Origin: Flavobacterium anseongense
GTDB taxonomy: Bacteria > Bacteroidota > Bacteroidia > Flavobacteriales > Flavobacteriaceae
Assembly: GCF_021608185.1 (NCBI RefSeq)
Contig: NZ_JAKIHN010000002.1
Location: 124,001 to 188,000, forward strand
Reading direction: 5' to 3'
Length of the DNA: 64,000 bases
Positions within the stretch are counted from its first letter, which is position 1; every line of letters starts with the position of its first letter. Under the pieces are notes generated by a model. It was not told the origin of the DNA. It saw only the letters and a list, made by a program, of their open reading frames with translations, and searched no databases. Shown here piece after piece: positions 45,266 to 54,180 of this stretch. The translations under genes were made by a program, and so were the position numbers.

Positions 45266-45793
45266 ATGAAAACTATAGCTTTGGGAGCGGTTGCTCTTTT
45301 ACTTACATTGAACATTCATGCCCAAAATCAAAACAAGAAAACCGAAACAGTAATAACAACTACAACGTTAAAAGACGATAAAGGAGAACATCAGGTTGTT
45401 AAAAAAGAAGAAATAAAAGAGGTTCAGAATATCGAACTTAAAGATGTGCCAAGCGGAACTTTGAATACGGATATTCAACCAACACCAACTCAGGCAACTG
45501 TAACTACTAAAGTTAGTGTTGACGGAGATGTAAAAATTGTTGATGTTGACCACTCTGCCTATTATTCTTATAACGGAGAACGTTATCATGTGCTTGCTGA
45601 CAAATCCGGTTATAAAGTTACGAGCCCAAATGCTATTTCATTGTTGAGAAGAACATCGAACAATAATTACATCTATAAAAACAAAGATAAATTTTCGGTT
45701 GGCTATTTTGATGCCAATGGAAACCTGGTTTTAGAAACCTATGATGAGAAAACGGATAAGGTTACCGTTGAAGTATTCAATTTGCAGAAATAA
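45266..45793 (+). CDS. Hypothetical exported protein
   Basis: 175 residues. A signal peptide (IALGAVALLLTLNIHAQ) is followed by a Lys/Glu/Thr-rich segment (KTETVITTTTLKDDKGEHQVVKKEEIKEVQ), then a C-terminal beta domain (YYSYNGERYHVLADKSGYKVTSPN...YIYKNKDKFSVGYFDANGNLVLETYDEKTDKVTVEVFNLQK). I do not recognise a family. Monocistronic with a clear -7 box and terminator. Confidence 0.75.
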   Translation: MKTIALGAVALLLTLNIHAQNQNKKTETVITTTTLKDDKGEHQVVKKEEIKEVQNIELKDVPSGTLNTDIQPTPTQATVTTKVSVDGDVKIVDVDHSAYYSYNGERYHVLADKSGYKVTSPNAISLLRRTSNNNYIYKNKDKFSVGYFDANGNLVLETYDEKTDKVTVEVFNLQK

Positions 45794-45810
45794 CAGTTTG
45801 CTATTGAATG

Positions 45811-45842
45811 AAAAATCCTGAATGTTCGTTCAGGATTTTTTT
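45811..45842. terminator. Bidirectional terminator
   Basis: AAATCCTGAA, loop TGTTCG, TTCAGGATTT, with flanking A and T runs, between the exported protein gene and the convergent ferredoxin gene. Confidence 0.9.
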
Positions 45843-45844
45843 AT

Positions 45845-46195
45845 TTACTCGTTGTGTAAAAATGCTTGTCTGTTGAGAAGTGTTTCCTCACTCTCAACAT
45901 GATTATCATCCGGAACGCAACAATCTACAGGGCAAACCGCAGCACATTGTGGCTCTTCGTGAAAACCTTTACACTCGGTACACTTTGATGGAACGATATA
46001 ATAAATATCATCGGAAATTGGCGTTTGTGCCGCATCTGAATCTACTTCTGTACCGTCAGGTAAAATTATTTTCCCTCTAAGTTTGGTTCCGTCTTTATAT
46101 CTCCAGTCATCTGCACCTTCATAAATTGCCGTGTTTGGACATTCAGGTTCACAAGCACCGCAGTTTATACATTCGTCAGTTATTATTATAGCCAT
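45845..46195 (-). CDS. 2[4Fe-4S] ferredoxin
   Basis: 116 residues from the ATG at 46195; the frame is open to 46240 but the conserved start is MAIIITDECINCGACEPECPNTAIY. First cluster: C9, C12, C15 and C19. The second cluster is in KCTECKGFHEEPQCAAVCPVDCC, with the spacing of the Allochromatium/Azotobacter FdI type and an insert (residues 28-68). It is a low-potential electron carrier, divergent from the LuxC-type acyl-CoA reductase. Confidence 0.95.
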   Translation of the reverse strand: MAIIITDECINCGACEPECPNTAIYEGADDWRYKDGTKLRGKIILPDGTEVDSDAAQTPISDDIYYIVPSKCTECKGFHEEPQCAAVCPVDCCVPDDNHVESEETLLNRQAFLHNE

Positions 46196-46212
46196 TTTAT
46201 TTTTTTGGATAA

Positions 46213-46277
46213 AAGAATATAGAGAATAGAATATAGACAATTATTTATCTTTTCTCTTTATTCTATTTCTATTGTCT
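46213..46277. repeat. Inverted repeat of AGAATATAGA / TTCTATTT words
   Basis: GAATATAGAGAATAGAATATAG faces TTATTCTATTTCTATTGTC. It fills the divergent ferredoxin/LuxC intergenic region up to a -7 box. Confidence 0.5.
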
Positions 46278-46285
46278 TATTTTTG
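46278..46285 (+). promoter_or_regulatory. -7 box of the acyl-CoA reductase gene
   Basis: TATTTTTG fits TAnnTTTG, 39 bp before the ATG at 46325. It abuts the iterated-word repeat. Confidence 0.4.
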
Positions 46286-46324
46286 CGCAAAATTACAATC
46301 AAAACACTTCATAAACAAATCTAA

Positions 46325-47383
46325 ATGGATTCTATTAACACAAAATTACCTTTTGTTGAATTAGGAAAGTTTTTAAGCCAATTCACTTTGAACGAACAGG
46401 TTCAGCGTCGTGATGTGCTTTATAATGATTTGTATTTTGAAAAATTTAAAGACTTATTAGCGTTATCAAAATCGCATAACGGATGGTTTACACCGGAACA
46501 GGTTTATTTTGCTGTTAAATCCTGGGCAGAAGCCTTGACGGAAGATAACTTAAATAAATGGTTATCATCTTATAATTTATCAGATGTTAAGCCAAAAACA
46601 GTGGCTTTGATTCTTGCCGGAAATATTCCGTTAGTTGGATTTCACGATTTTCTTTCTGTTTTGATTACAGGACATAAAGTATTGGTAAAAGCATCTTCGA
46701 ATGACCAGCATTTGATACAGTTTTTAGCAAATTATTTGATTAGTGTTGAACCAAAACTATCGTATTACATTTCATTTACTGATGGAAAATTGGAAAACTT
46801 CGATGCCATAATTGCCACCGGAAGTAACAATACTGCACGTTATTTCGAATTCTATTTTAAAGACAAACCAAATATCATTCGCAAAAACAGAAACTCGGTT
46901 GCCGTTTTAAACGGAAAAGAATCACATGACGATTTGGTTAATCTTGGTGAAGATATTTTTAGGTATTTTGGTTTGGGTTGTCGTAATGTTTCTAAATTGT
47001 TTGTACCAAAAGAGTACAGTTTTGAAGCATTTTTTAAAGCAATCTATGAATATAAAGACGTTATCTACTACGAGAAATATTCTAACAACTATGACTACAA
47101 TAAAGCGGTTTTTTTGATGAGTAATTTTAAATTATTGGATAATGAATTCCTGACTTTAAAAGATGACACAAGCTATGCCTCGCCTATTTCATCTGTGTTT
47201 TATGAATATTATGAAGACATAACCGATTTGCAAAAGCGATTAGAAAATGATGCCGAGCAAATTCAGTGTATTGTATCTAATGATTTGATTCCGAATTCGA
47301 TTCCCTTTGGACAAACACAGCGACCAAAGCTTTGGGATTATGCTGATAATGTTGATACTTTGAAGTTTTTACTTTCGATATAA
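46325..47383 (+). CDS. LuxC-type acyl-CoA reductase
   Basis: 352 residues, an aldehyde-dehydrogenase-fold reductase that makes aldehydes from acyl-CoA. NAD(P)-binding ALILAGNIPLVGFHDFLSVLITGHKVLVKASS and the candidate catalytic C219 in YFGLGCRNVSKLFVP are present. LuxCDABE partners are absent, so this is not luminescence; Flavobacteriia carry such genes singly. A divergent ferredoxin could deliver electrons, but that link is speculative. Confidence 0.88.
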   Translation: MDSINTKLPFVELGKFLSQFTLNEQVQRRDVLYNDLYFEKFKDLLALSKSHNGWFTPEQVYFAVKSWAEALTEDNLNKWLSSYNLSDVKPKTVALILAGNIPLVGFHDFLSVLITGHKVLVKASSNDQHLIQFLANYLISVEPKLSYYISFTDGKLENFDAIIATGSNNTARYFEFYFKDKPNIIRKNRNSVAVLNGKESHDDLVNLGEDIFRYFGLGCRNVSKLFVPKEYSFEAFFKAIYEYKDVIYYEKYSNNYDYNKAVFLMSNFKLLDNEFLTLKDDTSYASPISSVFYEYYEDITDLQKRLENDAEQIQCIVSNDLIPNSIPFGQTQRPKLWDYADNVDTLKFLLSI

Positions 47384-47385
47384 AG

Positions 47386-50109
47386 CTATCGTATCAAAGA
47401 AAAATGCCCGCGATAAATGGTTTCTTTATCGGTGGTTCGGATTATTTTAAACCAATAATCGTTTGCAGGTAATTCTTTACCTCCATGTTTCCCGTCCCAA
47501 CCCGGACTGTTCTTATCAAAAAAAGTAATCCATTGCCCATAACGATCATAAATTTCAACATTGATTGAAAATTGAAATTGCGACATTTTTATTCTCCAAA
47601 AATCATTAATTCCATCTCCATTTGGTGTAAAATATTTTGGATAAGCTAATACATAAAACTGGTCTGAAACAGTAGCGCAATTAGCCGTATTATCTTTTAT
47701 ATAAGCATGATAAATTCCACTATCTAAATTATCAAAATGATTACTGCTTTGATAATTTATACCATCTAAGGAATAGCTGTAATTTCCATCATAAGGTAAA
47801 ATTGTTATAGTATTATTTTCCGCCAAATCATTAACTTTTATTTCGGTAATTTCTGGTGGATAAACCATTGTTAGATTGAGTTCTGCAATTTCAAAACACT
47901 CGCTTGCATTTGAAAATAATCGAATAAAAACCGTTTGGTTTGTAGCTTGAAAATTAGCAAAATTCGAAATAGGATTTTGATTATTCAAAGCATCATCATG
48001 TGAATTGAAATAGGAAGCTAAAAAATCACCTCCTGATGAACCTGTAAAATAACGAACATACTGTGACAAATTAACAATTTCAGTATCATTTTTATCAGCA
48101 TCACAAACAGCAGCCGTGTAATTATCTGTTAACAACGCCATTTGATACACTGAAAAAGAAACCCGGCTACTTTCACAGTTATTGTAATTTTGAGTAACAT
48201 AATACGTCGTGTTTGGATTAACATAAAGACTATTGCTTACACTTTCTCCACCTGAATCAGTAAGATAAAACAATAAATTTTCCCCATTAATATCCAAATT
48301 AGAGAGTTGCATTTCCTGAAAAAAACAAGGCTGTTGCGTGCTGACTACTGGCGGACTTGACTGAGGTGAAATGATTATCTGCAAAGGAAACCGTCCAATA
48401 TTAGCACAACTGTCTACATCATTTTCATAATAATAAGTCTGGCCATTAGTTAGCGGGAAATTATTGGCTAATGCTGTGCCAGAAGTCATTGAATCATAAA
48501 AACTTATATTCGGACCACTTGCTTTTATATCAGCTATTGTTGGGTTGGGAGTTGATCCGGAACAAAACTCATAAGTATCCCCAAAAAAAGGTATCGATTC
48601 ACAATTTTTAAGTTTTAAAACAAAACCTCTAAAATCGTTAAAGAAAAGACCTGTGTCAAAATTTTCAAACAATTCCGGAACTAAAATATGTTGATTAGAA
48701 ACATGAGGATCAAAATCGGTGGTCTTGTTAAAAGTCCCACCAACGAAAATGTTATCATCTGAATCAGTATGGATAGCATAAGTATAAATACTATTTTGTG
48801 CGGTGTTTTCATATACCCTTTTATAATCAACAAGTTCTCCATCCGCGGCTACTTTTAGTATAACCGTATTGGCAGTATTGGTTGTTATAGTCGTATGATT
48901 GGCAAAATTAAATTCGGTGTTCATAGCCGATTTTACCGGAATAATCAATTCACCGATGCTATTAAAAGTAAAATCGCCTACTTCCTGCTCACCTATTCCA
49001 TACAGTGGGATATTCCAAATATGATTTCCGTTGGCATTAATTTTAAACAAAACCAATTCATTGTCTAAAACCAATGGTAGATTTTCAACAAGTCGATTAT
49101 TAAACTCGACAGAAAATGGAGTTGCATAATTGGCTAAAAAATAAATACCATCAGAATTATCTATACGTATTTGGGAAACTGAAAACTCATGAAATTCTAC
49201 AATCCAACTTTCATTTCCACTTGGAGATAATTTACTCACAAACTGACTTGATTCATCATCATGCAGAGTTGTACTTCCATAAACTAAACTATCAGCATAC
49301 GACCCTGTGCAATAAATATTGTTTTGACTGTCACAGGCAACATATCCAAAACCATTATTACTAGTACTACTTTGATTATTGACTGTTTTCTCCCAAATAG
49401 TATTTAAGTTAGTATTCATTTTAGTGACAAAACCCCATTTTTGTTTATATTCACTTGGTATAACAGTACTATATTCTACTTTACATCCGACAGCAATGAT
49501 ATTATTGTTATTATCTTTTACTATGTTATTAATTGAGGTATCATTAAATAATTTAGCATCAATATAATTTCCATTCGGATCTAATTTATAAATAAACCCG
49601 TAAAGCTTCAAACTATTTAAATTTTCGTGAGTTGGATTTAAAACATTAGGAAGCAATGGATTAGGCGGATTGGAATTGAAAAATAAAGTAGTGGCATGAG
49701 GTGTAGCATTACCACTTATTATTACATTTTCATTTTCATCTAATAAAATTGTGTTAATAACATAACTGGATAACCTCAATTCTTTTACCCATATAACTTC
49801 TTTACTCTCATTAAGTTTCGCAACAAAACTAATCGTTGATGTCATGGTATTACGAACAAATCCAGTCTGACCATCCCCTAAATCAATTATTCCGTCAATC
49901 CATCCGGCTATATAGATATCATTATTGCTATTGGTTATTATTTGCTTTACAATTCCTCGTGGCAAACCAGGATTTTCATCGGTTCCTTTAGTACTGTAAA
50001 CCCATTCAAATTCCTGCCCGTTAAATTCCAACGGAATACAGCATAAGAATAACAAGCATACTAGTCTTATTATTTTAAAATTGAATTCTATTTCTTTTAT
50101 CTTTTTCAA
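47386..50109 (-). CDS. T9SS type B secreted protein with SBBP-like beta-propeller repeats
   Basis: 907 residues. Signal peptide (LVCLLFLCCIPLEFNGQ, up to about 32). Residues about 40-490 contain repeated blades of the form NDIYIAGW, NNIYCTGSY, DNIFVGGTFNKTTDF (SBBP/beta-propeller-like). An Ig-like, cysteine-containing middle follows. The last 80 residues are the gliding-motility-associated C-terminal domain: YFTPNGDGINDFWRI, VEIYDRYGQWI, WDGKHGGKELPANDYWFKI. The sorting domain sends it through the type IX system to the cell surface or medium. Confidence 0.93.
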   Translation of the reverse strand: MKKIKEIEFNFKIIRLVCLLFLCCIPLEFNGQEFEWVYSTKGTDENPGLPRGIVKQIITNSNNDIYIAGWIDGIIDLGDGQTGFVRNTMTSTISFVAKLNESKEVIWVKELRLSSYVINTILLDENENVIISGNATPHATTLFFNSNPPNPLLPNVLNPTHENLNSLKLYGFIYKLDPNGNYIDAKLFNDTSINNIVKDNNNNIIAVGCKVEYSTVIPSEYKQKWGFVTKMNTNLNTIWEKTVNNQSSTSNNGFGYVACDSQNNIYCTGSYADSLVYGSTTLHDDESSQFVSKLSPSGNESWIVEFHEFSVSQIRIDNSDGIYFLANYATPFSVEFNNRLVENLPLVLDNELVLFKINANGNHIWNIPLYGIGEQEVGDFTFNSIGELIIPVKSAMNTEFNFANHTTITTNTANTVILKVAADGELVDYKRVYENTAQNSIYTYAIHTDSDDNIFVGGTFNKTTDFDPHVSNQHILVPELFENFDTGLFFNDFRGFVLKLKNCESIPFFGDTYEFCSGSTPNPTIADIKASGPNISFYDSMTSGTALANNFPLTNGQTYYYENDVDSCANIGRFPLQIIISPQSSPPVVSTQQPCFFQEMQLSNLDINGENLLFYLTDSGGESVSNSLYVNPNTTYYVTQNYNNCESSRVSFSVYQMALLTDNYTAAVCDADKNDTEIVNLSQYVRYFTGSSGGDFLASYFNSHDDALNNQNPISNFANFQATNQTVFIRLFSNASECFEIAELNLTMVYPPEITEIKVNDLAENNTITILPYDGNYSYSLDGINYQSSNHFDNLDSGIYHAYIKDNTANCATVSDQFYVLAYPKYFTPNGDGINDFWRIKMSQFQFSINVEIYDRYGQWITFFDKNSPGWDGKHGGKELPANDYWFKIIRTTDKETIYRGHFSLIR

Positions 50110-50394
50110 TTAACAATTTTTATCTAATTTTAAGTTTAATAGCTTGTAAACAAATGTAATAACTTTAGGTTAGACTTTAAAAAAAACATGTGCGTTTTTT
50201 CTTCAATTATTGATAATTACTGATAATAATAGGATATTGTATTGATATTATTTTTAATCATATAAATTCGCTAAATAATTGTTATAAACTAAATCGTTTT
50301 CGTTAATAACATCGTTATAATCTTGCTAATTTCTAAACGTTTTTTAAAATGGTGTTTCCGAAATTTGCATTTCACAAATTAGAAATCTGTCACC

Positions 50395-51486
50395 ATGAAA
50401 AAACATAATTACAGTGCCGGTCCATGTATTTTACCACAAGAAGTATTTGAAAAATCAGCACAAGCCGTTTTAAATTTTAATAATTCAGGTTTATCACTTC
50501 TTGAAATTTCACATCGCAGCAAAGACTTTGTTGCCGTGATGGATGAAGTGAGAACTTTGGTTTTAGAACTTTTAGGTCTTGACGGAAAAGGATATCAAGC
50601 TTTGTTTCTCCAAGGTGGAGCGAGTTTAGAGTTTTTGATGGTGCCACAAAATTTAATGAAAGTTGACGGAAAAGCAGCTTATTTAGATACCGGAACTTGG
50701 GCAAACAATGCTATTAAAGAAGCTAAATTGTTTGGCGAAACGGTTGTGGTTGCTTCTTCAAAAGAGCAAAACTATAATCATATTCCAACGGATTATACCA
50801 TTCCTGCAGATGCAAGTTATTTTCACTGCACTAGCAACAATACTATTTTTGGAACGCAGATGAAATCATTTCCAAAGACTGATATTCCGGTTGTTTGTGA
50901 TATGAGTTCAGATATTTTCTCCAGAAGTTTAGATTTTACTCAGTTTGATTTGATTTATGCAGGTGCTCAAAAAAATATGGGTGCTGCCGGAGCAACATTG
51001 GTTGTGGTTAAAGAAGAAATCTTAGGAAAATCAGGTAGAACTATTCCAAGTATATTGGATTATGAAAAACATATCAAAGCGGAAAGCATGTACAATACGC
51101 CAGCAGTTTTTGCAGTATATACTTGTCTACTGACTTTACAATGGTTGAAAAACCTAGGTGGAATTGCAGCTATTGAAAAAATCAACGAAGCTAAAGCCAA
51201 CTTACTTTATACTGAAATCGACAGAAATCCTTTGTTCATTGGAACAGCAGATAAAAAAGACAGAAGTAATATGAATGCTACCTTCTTATTGGTTGATGAA
51301 AAGAATCAGGAAACATTTGACAAAATGTGGAAAGAAGCCGGAATTTCCGGTATTGCAGGCCACCGTTCTGTAGGCGGATATCGTGCATCTATGTATAATG
51401 CCTTGCCGTTGGAAAGCGTTCAGGTGTTAGTTGATGTGATGAAGAAATTAGAAGAAGTTGTAAAACAAAACGAAGTTACAGTTTAA
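50395..51486 (+). CDS. serC: Phosphoserine aminotransferase
   Basis: 363 residues, class-V PLP enzyme for 3-phosphohydroxypyruvate to phosphoserine. N-terminal NYSAGPCILPQEVFEKSAQ, the GGASLEFLMVP phosphate region, and PLP Lys K193 in IYAGAQKNMGAAG. It lies 126 nt upstream of serA on the same strand. The 285-nt gap before it holds AT-rich sequence with an imperfect -7 box (GAAATTTG) about 30 bp before the start, and I see no gene in it. Confidence 0.97.
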   Translation: MKKHNYSAGPCILPQEVFEKSAQAVLNFNNSGLSLLEISHRSKDFVAVMDEVRTLVLELLGLDGKGYQALFLQGGASLEFLMVPQNLMKVDGKAAYLDTGTWANNAIKEAKLFGETVVVASSKEQNYNHIPTDYTIPADASYFHCTSNNTIFGTQMKSFPKTDIPVVCDMSSDIFSRSLDFTQFDLIYAGAQKNMGAAGATLVVVKEEILGKSGRTIPSILDYEKHIKAESMYNTPAVFAVYTCLLTLQWLKNLGGIAAIEKINEAKANLLYTEIDRNPLFIGTADKKDRSNMNATFLLVDEKNQETFDKMWKEAGISGIAGHRSVGGYRASMYNALPLESVQVLVDVMKKLEEVVKQNEVTV

Positions 51487-51489
51487 AAG

Positions 51490-51553
51490 ATAGCCCTAGC
51501 CCCGATTGCAGCAAGCTACCATGTAGCGCGGAAAGCGGGAAACAGCTCCTAAA
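51490..51553. repeat. Short copy of the TAGCCCCGAT...AGCGGGAAACAGCTCCT element
   Basis: TAGCCCTAGCCCCGATTGCAGC at the left and AGCGGGAAACAGCTCCTAAA at the right bracket a short core. I recall a longer element with these ends in other Flavobacterium genomes; this copy looks internally shortened. It sits between serC and serA. Confidence 0.55.
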
Positions 51554-51585
51554 AAAATTAATATAAAATAACATTAGCATCGAAA

Positions 51586-51610
51586 GATGCTGAAATAAAT
51601 TCAGCATAAA
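51586..51610 (+). promoter_or_regulatory. Recurrent 5'-leader hairpin element, copy 3
   Basis: GATGCTGAAATAAATTCAGC then ATAAA; the arms TGCTGAA and TTCAGCA pair perfectly around ATAAA. The serA ATG is 2 nt beyond. A second small hairpin GCATC-GAAA-GATGC overlaps its left arm, so two folds are mutually exclusive. Confidence 0.62.
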
Positions 51611-51612
51611 AA

Positions 51613-52575
51613 ATGAAAGTATTAGCCAACGACGGAATTTCTAAAAGCGGAATAAAAGCCTTAGAAAAAGGTGGTTTTGAAGTTATTACAACTAAGGTTG
51701 CACAAGAGCAAGTAGCCAATTATATCAATGAACACAAGGTTTCTGTAATTCTTGTGAGAAGCGCGACTAAAGTGCGTAAAGACATTATTGATAATTGTCC
51801 GAGTCTGAAAATCATCGGTCGCGGTGGTGTTGGAATGGATAATATTGATGTGGAATATGCTCGTGAAAAAGGATTGCATGTTATTAATACGCCGGCATCC
51901 TCATCGGAAAGTGTGGCTGAATTGGTATTTGCGCATTTGTTTACAGGTGTTCGTTTCCTACACGATTCTAATAGAAATATGCCTTTAGAAGGCGATAGCA
52001 ACTTTGACGGTTTGAAAAAAGCCTACGCAAACGGAATTGAATTGCGTGGTAAAACGCTTGGTGTTATTGGTTTTGGACGTATTGGTCAATCGGTTGCAAA
52101 AATGGCACTTGGACTTGGAATGAAAGTAATAGCTGCTGATAAATTTGTTGACAACGCTGAGGTAAAAGTAGATTTCTACAACGGACAATTCATCAATGTT
52201 GAGTTTATCACTGAACCAATGGAAGACGTGTTCAAACACTCAGATTTTATTACACTTCACGTTCCGGCTCAGGACGGTTATGTGATTGGTGCCGCTGAGT
52301 TTGCACAGATGAAAGATGGTGTTGGTATTGTGAATTGTGCCCGTGGTGGTGTAATTGACGAAGTAGCGTTGATTGAAGCTTTAGATTCCAACAAAGTATT
52401 ATTTGCAGGATTAGATGTTTTTGAAAACGAACCAACTCCGGAAATTAAAATATTGATGCATCCAAAAATTTCATTGACACCACATATTGGTGCGGCTACT
52501 TTGGAAGCACAAGATAGAATCGGAACAGAATTAGCAGATCAGGTTATCAGCTTGTTAAAATCGGAAAAAGTATAA
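51613..52575 (+). CDS. serA: D-3-phosphoglycerate dehydrogenase (short form)
   Basis: 320 residues, the first enzyme of serine synthesis. Rossmann G153-x-G155-x-x-G158 in GVIGFGRIGQ, catalytic R/E/H residues in NCARGGVIDE, LFAGLDVFENEP and LTPHIGAAT. It lacks the C-terminal ACT/ASB regulatory domains of E. coli SerA, so feedback by serine through ACT is not expected. Pairing with serC supports the assignment over other 2-hydroxyacid dehydrogenases. Terminator at 52599-52626. Confidence 0.93.
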   Translation: MKVLANDGISKSGIKALEKGGFEVITTKVAQEQVANYINEHKVSVILVRSATKVRKDIIDNCPSLKIIGRGGVGMDNIDVEYAREKGLHVINTPASSSESVAELVFAHLFTGVRFLHDSNRNMPLEGDSNFDGLKKAYANGIELRGKTLGVIGFGRIGQSVAKMALGLGMKVIAADKFVDNAEVKVDFYNGQFINVEFITEPMEDVFKHSDFITLHVPAQDGYVIGAAEFAQMKDGVGIVNCARGGVIDEVALIEALDSNKVLFAGLDVFENEPTPEIKILMHPKISLTPHIGAATLEAQDRIGTELADQVISLLKSEKV

Positions 52576-52598
52576 TATTTATATTTCATATATTTTAA

Positions 52599-52626
52599 AA
52601 ACCACGCTAATGGCGTGGTTTTTTTA
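52599..52626 (+). terminator. Terminator of serA
   Basis: AACCACGC, loop TAATG, GCGTGGTT, then T5-6, 23 nt after the stop. Confidence 0.9.
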
Positions 52627-52687
52627 TATGTTAAAATTAGAGCAAACAGTTCTTGTTTTTTGTAATTTTATGACAAACTACAATGCC

Positions 52688-53122
52688 ATGAGAAAGATAA
52701 TTATACCGCTGATTTTAATTGTTGCCTTGGCTTCCTGTCATTTCGATAAAAATATTACAACAAAAGCAAAAACTTCAGATGCTCCAAAAGTTTCAGATAC
52801 TGTCAGAATTGCTAATGATTCTCTGGAATATGAAGTAGTTATTATCGACGCCGGATTTAATTCCTGGCTTTATGGAAATGCCAGACCGAGAGGTTTTTAT
52901 TCTGAAAGTTTTCTTGAAAACCGCAATCAGATTTATGTTACTGAATGGAACAATAGAGTATTACAACCACAACGTTACAATCCCAATTTGTATGAAATGC
53001 AAATAAATTATGACCGCAATATTCATTACGGTTATGAAGTAAACTATTTGATATACAACTACATGATTTATTTTCAAATTGTCAACAAACAACAGCTGGG
53101 CGGATTTGCTCCAAGACCATAA
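52688..53122 (+). CDS. DUF6146 lipoprotein
   Basis: 144 residues from the ATG at 52688 with lipobox VALASC (Cys 17). The open frame continues upstream to 52610, but that stretch starts inside the serA terminator and is rejected. The domain DSLEYEVVIIDAGFNSWLYGNARPRGFYSESFLENRNQIYVTEWNNRVLQPQRYNPNLYEMQINYDRNIHYGYEVNYLIYNYMIYF is the DUF6146 family of unknown function. Confidence 0.85.
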   Translation: MRKIIIPLILIVALASCHFDKNITTKAKTSDAPKVSDTVRIANDSLEYEVVIIDAGFNSWLYGNARPRGFYSESFLENRNQIYVTEWNNRVLQPQRYNPNLYEMQINYDRNIHYGYEVNYLIYNYMIYFQIVNKQQLGGFAPRP

Positions 53123-53152
53123 ATTGAGTAGCTTTGTATAAGTTTTAAATAA

Positions 53153-53467
53153 ATGGCAAACTTCAAAGAACGTTGGAATATTAAATCGAATTGGCAATTA
53201 TTTGTCATTATTGTCGTATTTGCAGTCACCGGTTCAACCTCAGCCTATCTTTCTAAACCCATTTTAGCTTTTCTCGGAATCAGTAAATCCAATCCATGGG
53301 AATATTATCCGTTATACATTATTCTTATATTTCCGGTGTATCAAGTATTACTCGTGAGTTTCGGATTTTTGTTTGGACAGTTTACTTTCTTTTGGGCTTT
53401 CGAAAAGAAAATGCTTTGTGCTTGTGGCTTAGGATTTTTGGTTAACAAAAAAAGAACCCCCAAATAA
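53153..53467 (+). CDS. DUF6787-like small membrane protein
   Basis: 104 residues with two TM helices (about 16-37 and 52-75). It starts with FKERWNIKSNWQLFVIIVVFAVTGSTSAYLSKPIL, a pattern I associate with DUF6787. The stop codon lies in the loop of the folE terminator hairpin. It is 30 nt downstream of the DUF6146 gene and probably co-transcribed. Confidence 0.75.
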   Translation: MANFKERWNIKSNWQLFVIIVVFAVTGSTSAYLSKPILAFLGISKSNPWEYYPLYIILIFPVYQVLLVSFGFLFGQFTFFWAFEKKMLCACGLGFLVNKKRTPK

Positions 53468-53478
53468 ATTGGGGATTC
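53454..53478 (-). terminator. Terminator of folE overlapping the convergent gene's end
   Basis: On the minus strand GAATCCCCAA, loop TTTATT, TTGGGGGTTC, then T7. The plus-strand stop codon TAA (53465-53467) is in the loop. Confidence 0.75.
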
Positions 53479-53508
53479 CTTCATTCAAAAAAACCTAACA
53501 ACTCTCTT

Positions 53509-54180
53509 TTATTTCTCTTTCTTAATTAAGCTAAAGAAATCATTTCTATTTTCTTTTTCATTAAATATTCCACCGTACTGTATTGTTGATGTATAACTAC
53601 TCTCATCACTTATCCCTCTGCTCGACACACATAAATGCTTGGCTTCCATAACTACAATCACATCATCTGTTTCTAAAACTGATTTTAATTCGTTAAAAAT
53701 TTGCATTATCAAACGCTCCTGAACTTGAGGTCTTCTTGAGTAATAATCGACTATTCTGTTCAATTTAGATAAACCAATTACTTTTCCGCTCGAAACATAG
53801 CCTATATGGGCTTTCCCGGTAATAGGCAAAAAATGATGCTCACAAGTAGAATTAAAACTGATATCTGCTTCTACCAACATTTTATCATACTGATAGGAGT
53901 TATCAAAAACTGATATTTTTGGCTTGTTGGCCGGATTTAAACCGGAAAATATTTCCTGAATAAACATCTTGGCTACTCTGTGTGGCGTTCCTTTTAAACT
54001 GTCATCGGTCATATCGAGACCAAGCTCTTCCATGATTTGAAAGAAGTGGTCTTCGATCGCTAACATTTTTTCTGCATCTGATTTTTGGAAGGCATCATCA
54101 CGTAATGGAGTTTCTGCCGAAGTCATTTGATGATTGTCCCCTATCAATTCAAATAATTCTTTTTCAATGGTTGTGTTCAT
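53509..54180 (-). CDS. folE: GTP cyclohydrolase I
   Basis: 223 residues from the ATG at 54180 (MNTTIEKELFELIG); a frame to 54228 adds a hydrophobic-basic stretch not seen in the family. It makes dihydroneopterin triphosphate from GTP. Zinc ligand C113 lies in NSTCEHHFLPITGKAHIGYV, followed by KVIGLSKLNRIVDYYSRRPQVQERL and the late AKHLCVSSRGI (second zinc Cys). All standard FolE motifs. Monocistronic. Confidence 0.97.
   Translation of the reverse strand: MNTTIEKELFELIGDNHQMTSAETPLRDDAFQKSDAEKMLAIEDHFFQIMEELGLDMTDDSLKGTPHRVAKMFIQEIFSGLNPANKPKISVFDNSYQYDKMLVEADISFNSTCEHHFLPITGKAHIGYVSSGKVIGLSKLNRIVDYYSRRPQVQERLIMQIFNELKSVLETDDVIVVMEAKHLCVSSRGISDESSYTSTIQYGGIFNEKENRNDFFSLIKKEK

Noticed and set aside
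46325..47383. Part of a luminescence (lux) operon
   Set aside because: No luxA, luxB, luxD or luxE is present; the gene stands alone beside a ferredoxin.
50110..50394. Small gene in the 285-nt gap before serC
   Set aside because: Stops are frequent in all frames, and the sequence is AT-rich with only an imperfect -7 box; nothing supportable.
52610..52687. N-terminal extension of the DUF6146 lipoprotein
   Set aside because: It begins inside the serA terminator, and the lipoprotein signal starts at 52688.
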